Shown: piece by piece, positions 25,792-35,832 of the stretch
How the letters are laid out: each line of letters begins with the position of its first letter
How positions within the stretch are numbered: the stretch's first letter is position 1
From: Ramicandelaber brevisporus
Taxonomy: Eukaryota; Kickxellomycota; Ramicandelaberales; Ramicandelaberaceae
Direction: 5' to 3'
Assembly: GCA_025201865.1 (NCBI GenBank)
Contig: MU602789.1
Span: forward strand, 4,096-51,792
Length of the DNA stretch: 47,697 nt
Program-made: the position numbers and the translations under genes
Notes under the pieces: generated by a model
Database searches by the model: none
Seen by the model: only the letters and a program-made list of their open reading frames with translations
Told to the model about the DNA's origin: nothing

Positions 25792-27129
25792 ATGCTGCGC
25801 TATCGCAGTCCGTTGGCCCAGGTCATCATCCTGGGCTTCATTTGCTTCTGCTGCCCAGGCATGTTCAACGCTTTGAACGGTATGGGTGGTGGCGGTCAAG
25901 TCGATGCCACTGCTGCTGCCAACGCCAACACCGCCCTGTACTCCACCTTTGTCATCTTCGGTCTGCTCGGTGGCGGTATCGTCAACATCTTCGGCCCACG
26001 TCTCTCCATCTTCTGCTCTGGCTTCACCTATGCTCTGTACTCTGCCGCCTACATCCACGTCAACCACACTAAGCAGCAGTGGCTTCTTGTGACCGCCGGT
26101 GCTATTCTCGGTATCGGTGCCGGTATCCTCTGGGCTGCTCAAGGTATGATCATTCTGTCCTATCCACGTGAGAACCAGAAGGGTCGCTTCATCTCGTACT
26201 TCTGGGTCATCTTCAACCTGGGTGGTGTCATTGGCGGTCTCGTGCCACTGTTCATGAATTTGAACACCAGAGAGAAGAAGAACCTCGATGACGGCGTGTA
26301 CATTGCCTTCGTCATTCTCGAGTGCATTGGTTCTTGCCTTGGTCTCGCTTTGGCTCCACCAACCTCCGTCACCCACGATGATGGTGAGCACATTGTCCTG
26401 CAGAAGTACACCAATGTCACCAAGGAATTCGTTGAGGTGCTCAAGATGTTCACCAACAAGTGGATGCTTCTGCTGTTCCCAGCCTTCTTCAGCTCCAACT
26501 TCTTCTACAGCTACCAGTTCGGTGTTGTCAACGGTGTGCTGTTCAACACTCGCACGAACGCTCTCAACAGCGCCATCTACTGGTTTGCCCAGATGGTCGG
26601 TGCCGCTGGCTTCGGTCAGCTGCTTGATCGTGAGAGCATGACCCGTAAGCGCCGTGCCTTCATTGGTTTCGTCCTCGCTGCTGTTCTCTTCAACATTGCC
26701 TGGATCGGCGGTTGCGTTCTGCAGTCCCAGTACAGCTTTACCCACAAGTACACTGACGAACCCATCGATTTTACCGATAGCGCCTTTGGTGGTCCATTCG
26801 TCCTGTACCTCGTCTATGGTGTCTGCGATGCCATCTGGCAGGCTTACATCTACTACCTCATGGGTTGCTTGACCAACGACGGTACCATTGCTGCCCGCTA
26901 TGCCGGTTTCTACAAGTGCATCCAGTCCTTCGGTGGTGCCATCTCGTGGCAAGTTGATGCCAAGACCGAGTCCTACATGGGCAAGCTCATTGCCAACTGG
27001 GTCCTCATCGACATTTCTCTCCCATTCATGTACTACGTCCTTTCCAAGATCAACGAGACCAACTACGTGCACCACGAGGAGGGTGCTGGTGAGATTGAGT
27101 ACGACCAGAAGGTTAAGGCTGAGGCTTAA
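25792..27129 (+). CDS. UNC93-like major-facilitator membrane protein
   Basis: The 445-residue protein has about 11-12 membrane helices. The first reads AQVIILGFICFCCPGMFNAL, matching the fungal UNC93-like (DUF895) MFS branch; the PGMFNALNGMGGGGQ loop and AILGIGAGILWAAQGMIILS are typical. PRENQKGRFISYFWVIFNLG is the intracellular motif region, and FFSSNFFYSYQFGVVNG starts the second half. The C-terminal tail is acidic and cytosolic. The substrate is unknown for most fungal members. Codon bias is strong, suggesting abundant expression. The next genes to the right act on GlcNAc-6-P, so a sugar-uptake link is imaginable but not shown. A 461-codon antisense frame is a shadow of its codon bias. Confidence 0.85.
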   Translation: MLRYRSPLAQVIILGFICFCCPGMFNALNGMGGGGQVDATAAANANTALYSTFVIFGLLGGGIVNIFGPRLSIFCSGFTYALYSAAYIHVNHTKQQWLLVTAGAILGIGAGILWAAQGMIILSYPRENQKGRFISYFWVIFNLGGVIGGLVPLFMNLNTREKKNLDDGVYIAFVILECIGSCLGLALAPPTSVTHDDGEHIVLQKYTNVTKEFVEVLKMFTNKWMLLLFPAFFSSNFFYSYQFGVVNGVLFNTRTNALNSAIYWFAQMVGAAGFGQLLDRESMTRKRRAFIGFVLAAVLFNIAWIGGCVLQSQYSFTHKYTDEPIDFTDSAFGGPFVLYLVYGVCDAIWQAYIYYLMGCLTNDGTIAARYAGFYKCIQSFGGAISWQVDAKTESYMGKLIANWVLIDISLPFMYYVLSKINETNYVHHEEGAGEIEYDQKVKAEA

Positions 27130-27360
27130 TCAACTCTTTAACTCTATAATTTTTTTAAACTAGCCACGTCATTGTTAGTACCTGTGGTTCCTTGAATTGT
27201 CTTTTCAAATTTCATACATTTCTCTATTAGATAATTAGATTATTGAAGAACACTGGTTACTCAGTAGTGGTGCTCAACTTGGAACAGTTCCTTTCTTGTT
27301 AATTTGAAGTGTACCAATTTCTAACAAAACTTGGCGTTTTAAACAAAATATTCATATGGA

Positions 27361-27402
27361 GTTATAGTTGTGAAGTTATAGTTGTGGAGTTATAGTTGTG
27401 GA
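27361..27402 (+). repeat. Three-copy 14-bp tandem repeat
   Basis: Three tandem copies of GTTATAGTTGTGRA lie just beyond the stop of the zinc-ribbon gene, in the short convergent gap with the UNC93-like gene. Confidence 0.85.
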
Positions 27403-27417
27403 GAACGGGGTATCGGT

Positions 27418-27996
27418 TTAGCACTGAGTCGAATAGCCGCATGACTCACAACAGCGCACATCGACAGAAGTCCCAAAGTACGACTCTGGATATAACTTGA
27501 ACGATGCCGGCTTTAAACACTTGGGACAAGCTTGTGGCTGACCATACCGATTACCGCTCAATGTCGCACAAGATTCTGGACTCATCGATGGTGACTGTGG
27601 GCGATGTTCGCAACTCTGCGCTTGTTTATAATAGCTACCACCACTGCTGCTACCACCACTACTACTGCTGCTGCTGTTGTTGGTGTGGTAATTGTGTGGT
27701 TGACTGTATTTGAAATGGGCAAGCTGCGACTGCGACTGCGACTGCTGCTGTTGATATTGCTGTTGGTGTTGTTGGATTTGGTGGGTTTGTGTTTCAGCGG
27801 TTGCTTTGATGACGCTTGCAATTGAAGGATATACTGCTGAAGCTGTGGTCATCTTTGTTATTGTCGTTGTTAATTTGGGTGAATAGAGGTCTTTGAGTGT
27901 GAACTTCCTTGGCGGCGACGACGACGGCGACAGCGATGACAACGACGAAGGCAGCGGCGCTCCACTGACACTAACACTGCTCGTTATCTGGCTCAT
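27418..27996 (-). CDS. Hypothetical protein with C-terminal zinc ribbon (192 aa)
   Basis: The frame starts at an ATG (27996) and ends at TAA. Residues 1-150 are low-complexity: Ser/Pro-rich, then FTLKDLYSPKL, a Gln/Ser-rich stretch, and a Ser/Gly run. The last ~40 residues form a likely zinc-binding unit: CPKC, then RCCESCGY after about 22 residues, in the style of a TFIIS- or Ogr-like ribbon. I do not recognise a family. The conserved-looking C-terminus argues for a real gene; the low-complexity N-terminus resembles that of other regulatory proteins in this window, so a nuclear or regulatory role is possible but unproven. Confidence 0.6.
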   Translation of the reverse strand: MSQITSSVSVSGAPLPSSLSSLSPSSSPPRKFTLKDLYSPKLTTTITKMTTASAVYPSIASVIKATAETQTHQIQQHQQQYQQQQSQSQSQLAHFKYSQPHNYHTNNSSSSSSGGSSSGGSYYKQAQSCEHRPQSPSMSPESCATLSGNRYGQPQACPKCLKPASFKLYPESYFGTSVDVRCCESCGYSTQC

Positions 27997-28411
27997 TTAT
28001 CGCGACCACAGCAATAGGGATGGATGGCCTCGTGCTCCAATGTTCTTGTACCGCACTCACGCTTTCACTCACGCTTTCACTCTCACTCTCTGTCTCTGTC
28101 TCTGTCTCTGTCCTTCACTCTCTTTCACTACCTGTGCGACTGTCTTTTGCTTTATTACGCCTGTGTTACTTTTGTTTTTGTTTTTGTTTTTGTTTTGGAA
28201 GGTTATCAAAGCTCATGCGTGTCATATGTGGCTGAACTCATCCAAGTCTAAAATGACCCTCCTTCATTTTGAGTGTTTTTTTTTTGTAATTAACAGATCG
28301 AATCCAGCGTTGTTTTAAAACAATAATAATGTGAGATAGAGATGACTGGACACTTGGATTAATAGATATTGAACGGTTGATTGGTTGGTTGGTTGATTAT
28401 TCATGAATTAA
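27997..28411. other. Intergenic, zinc-ribbon leader and deacetylase 3' flank
   Basis: It holds two copies of a CACTCACGCTTT-like unit (about 28053-28080), a (TCTCTG)n run (28088-28110) and a (TTTTTG)n tract (about 28167-28196). These would be A-rich on the minus strand, upstream of the zinc-ribbon gene. No gene is supported. Confidence 0.5.
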
Positions 28412-29728
28412 TTAGATGTGGGCTTCTTCACCAAGGACAAATGTGCGAAGAACATTGACCTCATCATCAATAAAGATCAAGTCGGCATCTGCACCATAAG
28501 CCAATGTGCCCTTCGTCTTCTGAATGCCCAGCAGCTTTGCTGGATGCAGTGTCGCTGCCTCAATCGCCTCCACCAAGCTACACTCTGTATACTTGATAAA
28601 GTTGCGCACGCACTCATTCATTGGAGTAATGACGCCAGCCAGAGTCTCGGTTCCTTCAATCAGCGCACGGTCTTCAAACTTTTCGACGCACATTTTGCCC
28701 AGCGTGTACTTGCCTGGCGCCAAGCCCATCGACGAAATGGCGTCAGTGATGATAATGGCTCCTTTTGGATGGGCATAGTAGGCAATCTTGATCGAGTTGG
28801 GGTGAACGTGAATGCCGTCGCAAATGATGCCGTAGTACGGACGCGGCCGACTGGCACTGCCCAGCAAGCCAATGATACCAGGGTTGCGATGGTTGAACGG
28901 CCGCATCGCATTGAACAAGTGAGTGATGCATCGGATGCCGTTGGCCACCGCATGCTCAGCCAGCTTTGTCTCGGCAGCAGAGTGTCCCTGGCTCACCACA
29001 ATGTTGCATTGCTCAGACAGCTTCGGGATGCATTCCAGAACGCCATCAACTTCTGGAGCAACTGTAAGAATGCACGCATATCGCCGCAGGTTGTCCAAGT
29101 TGTAGCAATCATCAAAGTCTGCCATGCCGCCGTTCTTGGCGTCGCGCAGCGTCTCTGGCTCATGCGCACCACGCTTGGCTGGATTGATAAACGGACCCTC
29201 CACGTGTGCACCCAGTACATGTGCGCCGCGTTTCGCCGAGCCCGTGCGCGGACCCAGATGCGGCAGTGCATTGTGGTACACCTCGCGACGAGACGATACC
29301 AGCGTTGGACAGAATGAGGTGCAGCCAGATGCCAGTAATCCTCTGCCCACTTTCTCTAGACCCTCAATGTGACCCTCTGGATCGTCAGTGCGAGTGAAGT
29401 CGACACCAAATGCGCCATTGATCTGAATGTCGATAAACCCGGGAACAACTAGAGCGCCTTTAGCATCAATGCGTTCGATGGGCTCGTTGTTGCGGTCAAA
29501 GAAGAATGGACGAGGATCAACAATTTTGCCACCGTGAATCCAAATTTGCTCGTCTTCAACGATGGCATGATCGCGCAGAATCCGGCAGTTGTAGATAACC
29601 TTCAAGTTACTTGTGTTAGTGTTGCTGCCATTGGCGCTGCTATTAGCACTACCGTTGGCATAGGCGCCGTTTGTATACAAAGCGGAGGCATTTGGCTGCA
29701 TGGCGATTGTGTTACGTGGTGGTGACAT
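28412..29728 (-). CDS. N-acetylglucosamine-6-phosphate deacetylase
   Basis: The 438-residue amidohydrolase removes acetate from GlcNAc-6-P to give GlcN-6-P. Family motifs in order are LVVPGFIDIQINGAFGVDF, GAHVEGPFINPAKRGAHEPE (metal-binding Glu), SQGHSAAETKLAEHA (His), ITHLFNAMRPFNHRNPG (His), YYGIICDGIHVHP, and IIITDAISSMGLAPG with the catalytic Asp. The C-terminal GTLAYGADADLIFIDDE closes the beta-sandwich. A Ser/Asn/Ala-rich ~30-residue N-terminal extension precedes the enzyme. The ATG at 29728 is the first in frame; the Met at residue 10 is a possible alternative. It is divergently paired with the deaminase, which takes its product. Confidence 0.96.
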   Translation of the reverse strand: MSPPRNTIAMQPNASALYTNGAYANGSANSSANGSNTNTSNLKVIYNCRILRDHAIVEDEQIWIHGGKIVDPRPFFFDRNNEPIERIDAKGALVVPGFIDIQINGAFGVDFTRTDDPEGHIEGLEKVGRGLLASGCTSFCPTLVSSRREVYHNALPHLGPRTGSAKRGAHVLGAHVEGPFINPAKRGAHEPETLRDAKNGGMADFDDCYNLDNLRRYACILTVAPEVDGVLECIPKLSEQCNIVVSQGHSAAETKLAEHAVANGIRCITHLFNAMRPFNHRNPGIIGLLGSASRPRPYYGIICDGIHVHPNSIKIAYYAHPKGAIIITDAISSMGLAPGKYTLGKMCVEKFEDRALIEGTETLAGVITPMNECVRNFIKYTECSLVEAIEAATLHPAKLLGIQKTKGTLAYGADADLIFIDDEVNVLRTFVLGEEAHI

Positions 29729-31354
29729 CAAGCAATGGGTAGATAATGAAAAAGAGAAGAATAGAGAGTATAAGAGAGAGAGAGAGAGAAAATAGAGAAA
29801 AAAAGAGTTGGAGGATTATGGAAAATAATATGATAAGAAGAGGACGTTGGCGAAGAAAGCGGCGAAGGGTTGCTGATAGAGGTTGTCGAGTATTGCGTGT
29901 GTGCGTGTTTGTGCGGGTATGTGCTTTTGTACAGGTGGCTGTGTTCGAATGTAGGAGTGGATTTGACTGATGTCACCAACACATTCGCAAACACAAGCAA
30001 GTATGAGGAAGAAACAAAAAACAATATGAGGAAGGAGAAAAGATTCTGTTGCCGTGGGAGCAAAGCGCTGCGGAGGAGTAAAAAGGAGAATGAAAAGAAA
30101 TGAAAGAAATGAAAGAAAACGGGAACGATAACTAGAACCAGAACACGAGGGAGACTGCTGACACTCGACGATCGAAGCTGCGGTCACTGGCGATAGCTGC
30201 GGTTAGATACGATGCTGAGAGGAGAGGAGAGTAGGGGGTACTTTTGTGAGCGCGGCAGAGCTTGGATTTGTTTCGGCTGTCTGTGTGGTGGCGAGTGGGA
30301 GAGCGCAGAGCTTGAAAGGAGCTGGTATATGTGTGCGTCGTCGTGATTGATTGTGTTGAGAGGACCGATATGCCATGTTCCGCATGTGCGAACACTCACT
30401 TGCGCGCGCACTACTCTTTACATCCGTGGATATCAAGATTGGCACGCGCACCCCCGTACAGAATGAGACCATGATAAGATAAGCCAACTGGCAATACCGA
30501 CTGACGGACTATACCTAATTGCGCAAACGTTGTCAACCTGCCGGACTTGCCTGTCTACGAAAAAAAAACATCCATACTCAGACATATTTCACATTTGCCG
30601 AGATGTCCTATCCCACCCGCGCACGCCATTGTGTTGTATGGGAGGGGGTGGGAGATGATGAAAATGACGATGCCCTCTAAAGGTCATGTGTTTTATCCGT
30701 GCGGTAATGTGGGTGGGCGATGCGGTCGCTAATCAGGTGCTAGGATTGTTTTTTTTTCTTCTGCTTGGTGAGCCGGATAACGATGTTGCCAAAAGAAAAT
30801 TTTGTGGCCAATCAAAAAGAGGCGTTATCAATGAACCTCTACAGAGTTCCTTATCAAAGCTCACAACCACCCACCCACCCACTGCAAGAGCTAACCGGCC
30901 ATGCATCGTGTGTTCCACTTTCAATTGAATAAAGAGTTCATTATCTGTGCGACGCTCGGGAGCTGCTACAGCCTATATACTTTTATAAGCAACCTCTGAC
31001 TCTCGCAATAGCTGCTCTGTTTGTCTCCCTCTTCTGCTGTTGCCGCACTTCCTTCACACACACACCCGCACCAAATTCCAATCCTCATAAATCGACAGCG
31101 CCACTTGACGCAACCATTATTATTTTTTGTTTAGCTCATCTGCCTCTCCTCTCTTTGTTTTTCTGTTTTCTTTGGGACGAGCTAATCTGCAACTTTACTG
31201 CATTTCCCCCCTGATTTTGATCCAAAGTCCTCGCCAACAACACGTACACCTCCTTTATTCTAGTGGCAGCACTAATAACAACAACAATTAAAAAGAAAAG
31301 ACACGTACACACGCTTTAAAGACAGCCACAGCAACAACAACAACAACAACAACT
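29729..31354. other. Divergent promoter region of the GlcNAc catabolic pair
   Basis: About 1.6 kb with no supported gene between deacetylase (-) and deaminase (+). On the deaminase side there are CCAAT (30808-30812), TATATAC (30974-30980), TTATAAG (30983-30989) and a (CAA)n leader just before the ATG. On the deacetylase side the strand is purine-rich (GAGA/GGAA), hence pyrimidine-rich in its leader. Joint control by GlcNAc is inferred from function, not seen in a motif. Confidence 0.5.
30974..30989 (+). promoter_or_regulatory. TATA elements of the deaminase gene
   Basis: TATATAC and TTATAAG lie adjacent, about 370 bp upstream of the deaminase ATG and 160 bp downstream of a CCAAT box. They imply a long leader of over 300 bases. 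Confidence 0.4.
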
Positions 31355-32296
31355 ATGCGTTTGATTATCCGTGAAGATGCTGACCGCGTGGCTCGCTACG
31401 TCGCCAACTACATCAAACTGCGCATCCATGAGTTCAACCCAACTACCGAGCGTCCGTTTGTGATCGGTCTGCCCACCGGCTCCAGTCCCATTGGCGTCTA
31501 CAAGTACCTCGTCGAGATGTACCGCCGTGGAGAGCTTTCATTTGAGCACGTGGTCAGCTTCAACATGGACGAGTATGTTGGTCTGCCCCGTGAACATCCA
31601 GAGTCATACCACTCGTTCATGTACAACCATCTCTTCAAGCACGTCAACATCAAGCCAGAGAACGTCAACATTCTGGACGGAAACGCGGACGATCTCGAGC
31701 AGGAGTGCATCAGCTACGAGAAGAAGATTCAATCGTACGGCGGCATTGAGCTGTTCCTTGGCGGCATTGGACCGGACGGCCACATTGCATTCAACGAGCC
31801 TGGCTCCTCGCTCAAGTCGTACACTCGTGTCAAGACTCTGGCGTACGAGACCATCCTGGCCAACTCCCGCTTCTTTGGCGGCGACATCAACAAGGTTCCA
31901 AAGCTTGCACTCACCGTCGGTGTTGGTACCGTTATGGATGCCCGGGAAGTTGTCGTCATCATCACCGGTGCTCACAAGGCTCTGGCTCTGGCCAAGTGCA
32001 TTGAGGAGGGTGTGAACCACATGTGGACCGTGTCGGCTCTGCAGATGCATCCATCGGCAATGATTGTTTGCGACGATGATGCCACCCTGGAGCTGCACGT
32101 CAAGACTGTGCGCTACTTCCGTTCTATTGAGCAGGTTCAGGAAACGCTGATTGGTCGCGACCGCATCGGCCTGAAGGGTGCCGTCAAGTCATTGGCAGGT
32201 TTGAACAAGGATGCTCTGTATCAGGGTTCCAACTCTCCACCAGTCTCGCCAACGGATGTCGCTAGCCCACCAAATCCAGCTGCCTCCAAGCCATAA
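31355..32296 (+). CDS. Glucosamine-6-phosphate deaminase
   Basis: The 313-residue enzyme of the NagB/GNPDA family converts GlcN-6-P to fructose-6-P and ammonia. The start [20 protein letters not shown], the phosphate loop [13 protein letters not shown], the catalytic NMDEYVGL segment (Asp), [19 protein letters not shown] (catalytic His) and [19 protein letters not shown] all match. The core ends near residue 270, the usual length; about 45 extra residues form a Ser/Pro-rich tail with three Ser-Pro sites ([13 protein letters not shown]). The gene is fed by the deacetylase across the divergent promoter. The ATG follows a (CAA)n leader. Confidence 0.97.
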   Translation: MRLIIREDADRVARYVANYIKLRIHEFNPTTERPFVIGLPTGSSPIGVYKYLVEMYRRGELSFEHVVSFNMDEYVGLPREHPESYHSFMYNHLFKHVNIKPENVNILDGNADDLEQECISYEKKIQSYGGIELFLGGIGPDGHIAFNEPGSSLKSYTRVKTLAYETILANSRFFGGDINKVPKLALTVGVGTVMDAREVVVIITGAHKALALAKCIEEGVNHMWTVSALQMHPSAMIVCDDDATLELHVKTVRYFRSIEQVQETLIGRDRIGLKGAVKSLAGLNKDALYQGSNSPPVSPTDVASPPNPAASKP

Positions 32297-32527
32297 AAAG
32301 TAAAAAATAGTAAAAATAGTAAAAAACATTAATGTATTTATTCAACGCAAGCATCTTTTCTATTGCTATCACAATGTAAGCAGTATGGTGATTTACAACT
32401 CGAGTGAAAGGCAACTGCATAGATGTCGATCTTTTAGCTTGGCAGAATACGCACATTGTTTGTTTTTGTTGTTTACTTGCTTTAAACACAATGCTTTTTT
32501 ACTGTTTAAAAGGTTATCATTTTTTAT

Positions 32528-33553
32528 CTATGCACTGACAATGTACGAGATGCTGTTTTCTTCTTCGATGACAGCGTTCACATCGTTTAGAATCGGAACG
32601 TCGCGAATCTCCTTGCTAAAGAACCTAATCACGACATCCTTGCACGCAGCCTTTTCAGCAGCCTGTGGTGTAACACCTTCTCCAGTACCCATCATATTGC
32701 TTCCAGAATACAATGCCACGACAACCTTTGGTTCCAGAGTTGTCTCATCACGAGCTTCGCTAACAATGCGCACTTCAGCCTCTTCAAGCTTCTTGCGTGC
32801 AAACAACACCTTGACCAAACGCTTTGGGAACTGCAGCGACAGCGCCGAGTTGATATCAACTGGGGTTGACGACAAGACATGGGCAGCGACAAACTCATTT
32901 GCAGCTTTGGCACCATTGTGATGGTAGATTGCGCCAATGAGCGCTTCAAAGGCCGTGCCGAGAACTTTGGCTGCCCCGAGTGGTGCCATGTTCACAGCAG
33001 ATGCCGAAGCACCAGCAGCACCAGCAGCAGTAGCAGCAGTAACCGGCTTGATGGATTCCCAGCGCACCAATGGCTCCATGCCAAGTTTGCTGCCCGCTCT
33101 TCCCAATGCATGCGTACGATAATGCACTTCCGCAATGTTCTTAATAACATCTGCTGACAGCTGTGGATACTGAGACGCCAAATGCTGAGTGGCCTGGGCA
33201 TTCAACACCTTGCGGCCGAGCCATGCAAGACGTTTGCTGTGTGCCTGACGGCCGTGGTCATAGGAGAGATGGGTGAAGACCTGCTCGAGAACCCAGGCAG
33301 TGTTGGTGTTGTCGCCAAAGTTAAGGCCGAGGCGATCAAGGAAAGCACGATGTGGCTGCTGCAGTTCGAACTTTGGGCGATCTTCCTTGTCTTTGTAATG
33401 ACGCGGAACGACGCGCTGCTTCTGGGCAACACCAGTGGTATAGGCACGAGTGGCCAAGTGGGAGACTGTGGAAACTGTAGTTGTCGCTGTAGTTGTTGTT
33501 ACTGCTCTGATCTGCAGCCTGGAGATCAGACTTCTCATCGCCGTCGTCGACAT
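32528..33553 (-). CDS. Mitochondrial large-subunit ribosomal protein mL44
   Basis: The 341-residue protein has an Arg/Thr/Ser-rich presequence (about 1-45). A degenerate RNase III domain follows (about 65-235): the HAFLDRLGLNF-type start, EQVFTHLSYDHG, and KRLAWLGRKVLNAQATQHL in place of the catalytic ERLEFLGDSVL. The acidic catalytic residues are missing, as in mL44/yeast Mrpl3. A dsRNA-binding domain (about 245-325) ends in GVTPQAAEKAACKDVVIRFF. It would therefore be structural in the mitoribosome and not a nuclease. An Ala/Gly-rich insert (about 172-190) lies in the RNase III part. It precedes the cyclin-like gene in tandem, on the same strand. Confidence 0.9.
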   Translation of the reverse strand: MSTTAMRSLISRLQIRAVTTTTATTTVSTVSHLATRAYTTGVAQKQRVVPRHYKDKEDRPKFELQQPHRAFLDRLGLNFGDNTNTAWVLEQVFTHLSYDHGRQAHSKRLAWLGRKVLNAQATQHLASQYPQLSADVIKNIAEVHYRTHALGRAGSKLGMEPLVRWESIKPVTAATAAGAAGASASAVNMAPLGAAKVLGTAFEALIGAIYHHNGAKAANEFVAAHVLSSTPVDINSALSLQFPKRLVKVLFARKKLEEAEVRIVSEARDETTLEPKVVVALYSGSNMMGTGEGVTPQAAEKAACKDVVIRFFSKEIRDVPILNDVNAVIEEENSISYIVSA

Positions 33554-33699
33554 TTTTTGTATGTAAATTTTTTTTTCTTTTTGGAAAGTTGGAAGATTGA
33601 ATGAGAGAAAAAGAAGATGCCTATACCGCAGGAAGCATGTCAGAAGTTAGAAGAAGTGAGGATATGAAGATATGAATGAATGAGTGAATGAATGAATGT

Positions 33700-35798
33700 T
33701 TACATGACAAAGAAGGCAGTGTCACCAAGGTAGTCGGCCATGGTGCGGTACTCTAATCCAGCAAAGATGCGCTCAAAATGGGGCATAAACTCGCTGATGG
33801 CTGGATACAGCTCAAATCCAAGCTTCGCAAACACGTTAAACTCCATTCCGGTCACCCTCTTGTGATCAGAATCCAGCTCCATCTCCAAGTCGCGAAGCAG
33901 CGCGAGAGTCTTGCCAGTGTCCTTGGGCTCATTCACTTTAAACGCCAGCAGCATGCAAGTGGCGGCCATGGCTTTGCGGTTAGCCTTGTGCACATGTTGG
34001 GCCAGAATGAGCTTCTCAAAGAAGACTGTGGCGATCGCTAGTGTGGACAACTCAAGGTCTTGGGAGCGGGTTACGGTGAGCATGCTGGATTTGATCTCGC
34101 GAATTGAAGTCAGAGTGAGATGCGGATCGAGATCAGGATGCTTGCGGCGGAAATGCTCTTCAAGGTCACGCTTGAAATTGTACGGAGTCGAGTACTCAAT
34201 AACCGATCCAACAAAGCCAGGAAGTGACATGACAGTGCGGTGGGTGGCTGGACCCATCTCGGGACCATCGAGTGCTGTGGCAGTGTATGGAATTAGCGGC
34301 TCATATGTCTCAGGAGTAGTTGAAGAAGCAACCGCGGCGGCTGCGGCTGCGGCTGCTGCTGCAACAGCAATGGCGGCACCGGATGTGCCTGGGAGCTGGG
34401 GACGAGGTCGATACCGCGGCTTGCGACCACGCTGAGGACGCTGAGTTTGATAATAATAATGCTGATATTGACGGTGGAGAGTGAGCATTGGACCAGTACC
34501 ACCGGCGCTGCCACCAACACTGGATAAGCCGCTGGTTGATAAGCGCCGAGTTATTGTACGAGGCGTGGCTGGAATCATATCGACATTGCTGGCAGTATTT
34601 GTTGCTAGATGTTGCTGAATGATACCAGAGTCGTCAGCCGATGCAGTCGGCCGAGGAGTGTACATTGTTGACTGGTGAGAGAATGGCGGATGCGGTGGAT
34701 CAAGCGACATATCGGCATTTAACTGCGGAGAATCCGTGACTGGAGCAAGCGGCTGATCGAGCACAGCTGGCGGCGCAATGCGCAGTGGAGCCGTCATTAC
34801 AGCCAAGCAGCCAGTTGGGTATAATAAATGAGCATAAGATTCGGCATGTCTCCCAGTTTTGTTTGCAGCTGATATCTTAAAGTCTTCGACAGCCGCAGCC
34901 AATTGCTGACGAAATTGGCCCTTGAAGAATGGCAATTTGCTTCCAACTTTCAATGGCAGAGATCGACTGATCTGGTCATTCTGATAATCTTGACGAGATG
35001 ACGATGACAGAGATGATGGCTCAAATCGCTGATATGATGATACAACTATGGGTGTGCCAGAGTGAGTAGAGAATTCAACTCTCGTTCCAGATATTTTAAT
35101 CAGTGGGATATGCCCTGTGTCTTCATCCACCCGTTGTTGCTCTTCCTCTTCTTCTTCACTATTATTATTATTGGCTGCAGCTGTAGAATTAAGCAGTTGA
35201 CGTGCATTTTGTAGAGCTTCATCTTCACACTCATTAACTTCCAAGAAGGGTATCATATATCCAGGCACTTGGATTGCTGCAGGTATTCTCAATGTTTGTC
35301 CATTCCACCTCTTCACTCGATGCAACCTATCTCCAGCTGATACTGAGCTGATAGAAGGCGGTGAGGATGCCTCAATTGCCTTGGATGCAGCCTGTATAGG
35401 CAGCAGAGTTCCGCTAATGGCCAAATCAACTTCCTGTGCTGCTTTTCGTTCACTCTTTGTGCCGCCAACCTTCTGAGGCGAGATTAAAGATGATAATAGC
35501 ACGACGTCGCCTGTAATTACTGCTGGGGTGTCTGCTGTGATTGCAGGCGTTCGTGCACTTTGCTGAAGAACGAGGTCATTGTTTGTGCTACTACTTGCAC
35601 TTCTAATGCTGTCGCCGTCGTTTCTTCCATTTAGTGCAAAATGAACAGTTTCCCTGCCATTTCCCAGCTGTGAATGCGATGCTGCGGAATGCAATGTGTG
35701 AGCTGGTGTCTCCAACGTAATACCACGGAGAAAGTCTGCTGCAATCTGCCGCATTGGTATCTGCCGTGCAGCGGTTGTTGGAACATTGCCGTCGCTGC

Positions 35799-35832
<34 letters not shown>

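Noticed and set aside
25690-27075. 461-codon frame antisense to the UNC93-like gene
   Set aside because: It lies exactly opposite a clearly homologous membrane protein. Its acidic, Val/Gly-rich translation is what codon-biased membrane-protein DNA gives in antisense.
30003-30120. A/G-rich stretch with GAAATGAAAG-type repeats
   Set aside because: It is simple-sequence DNA in the divergent GlcNAc promoter with no coding or structural signal.
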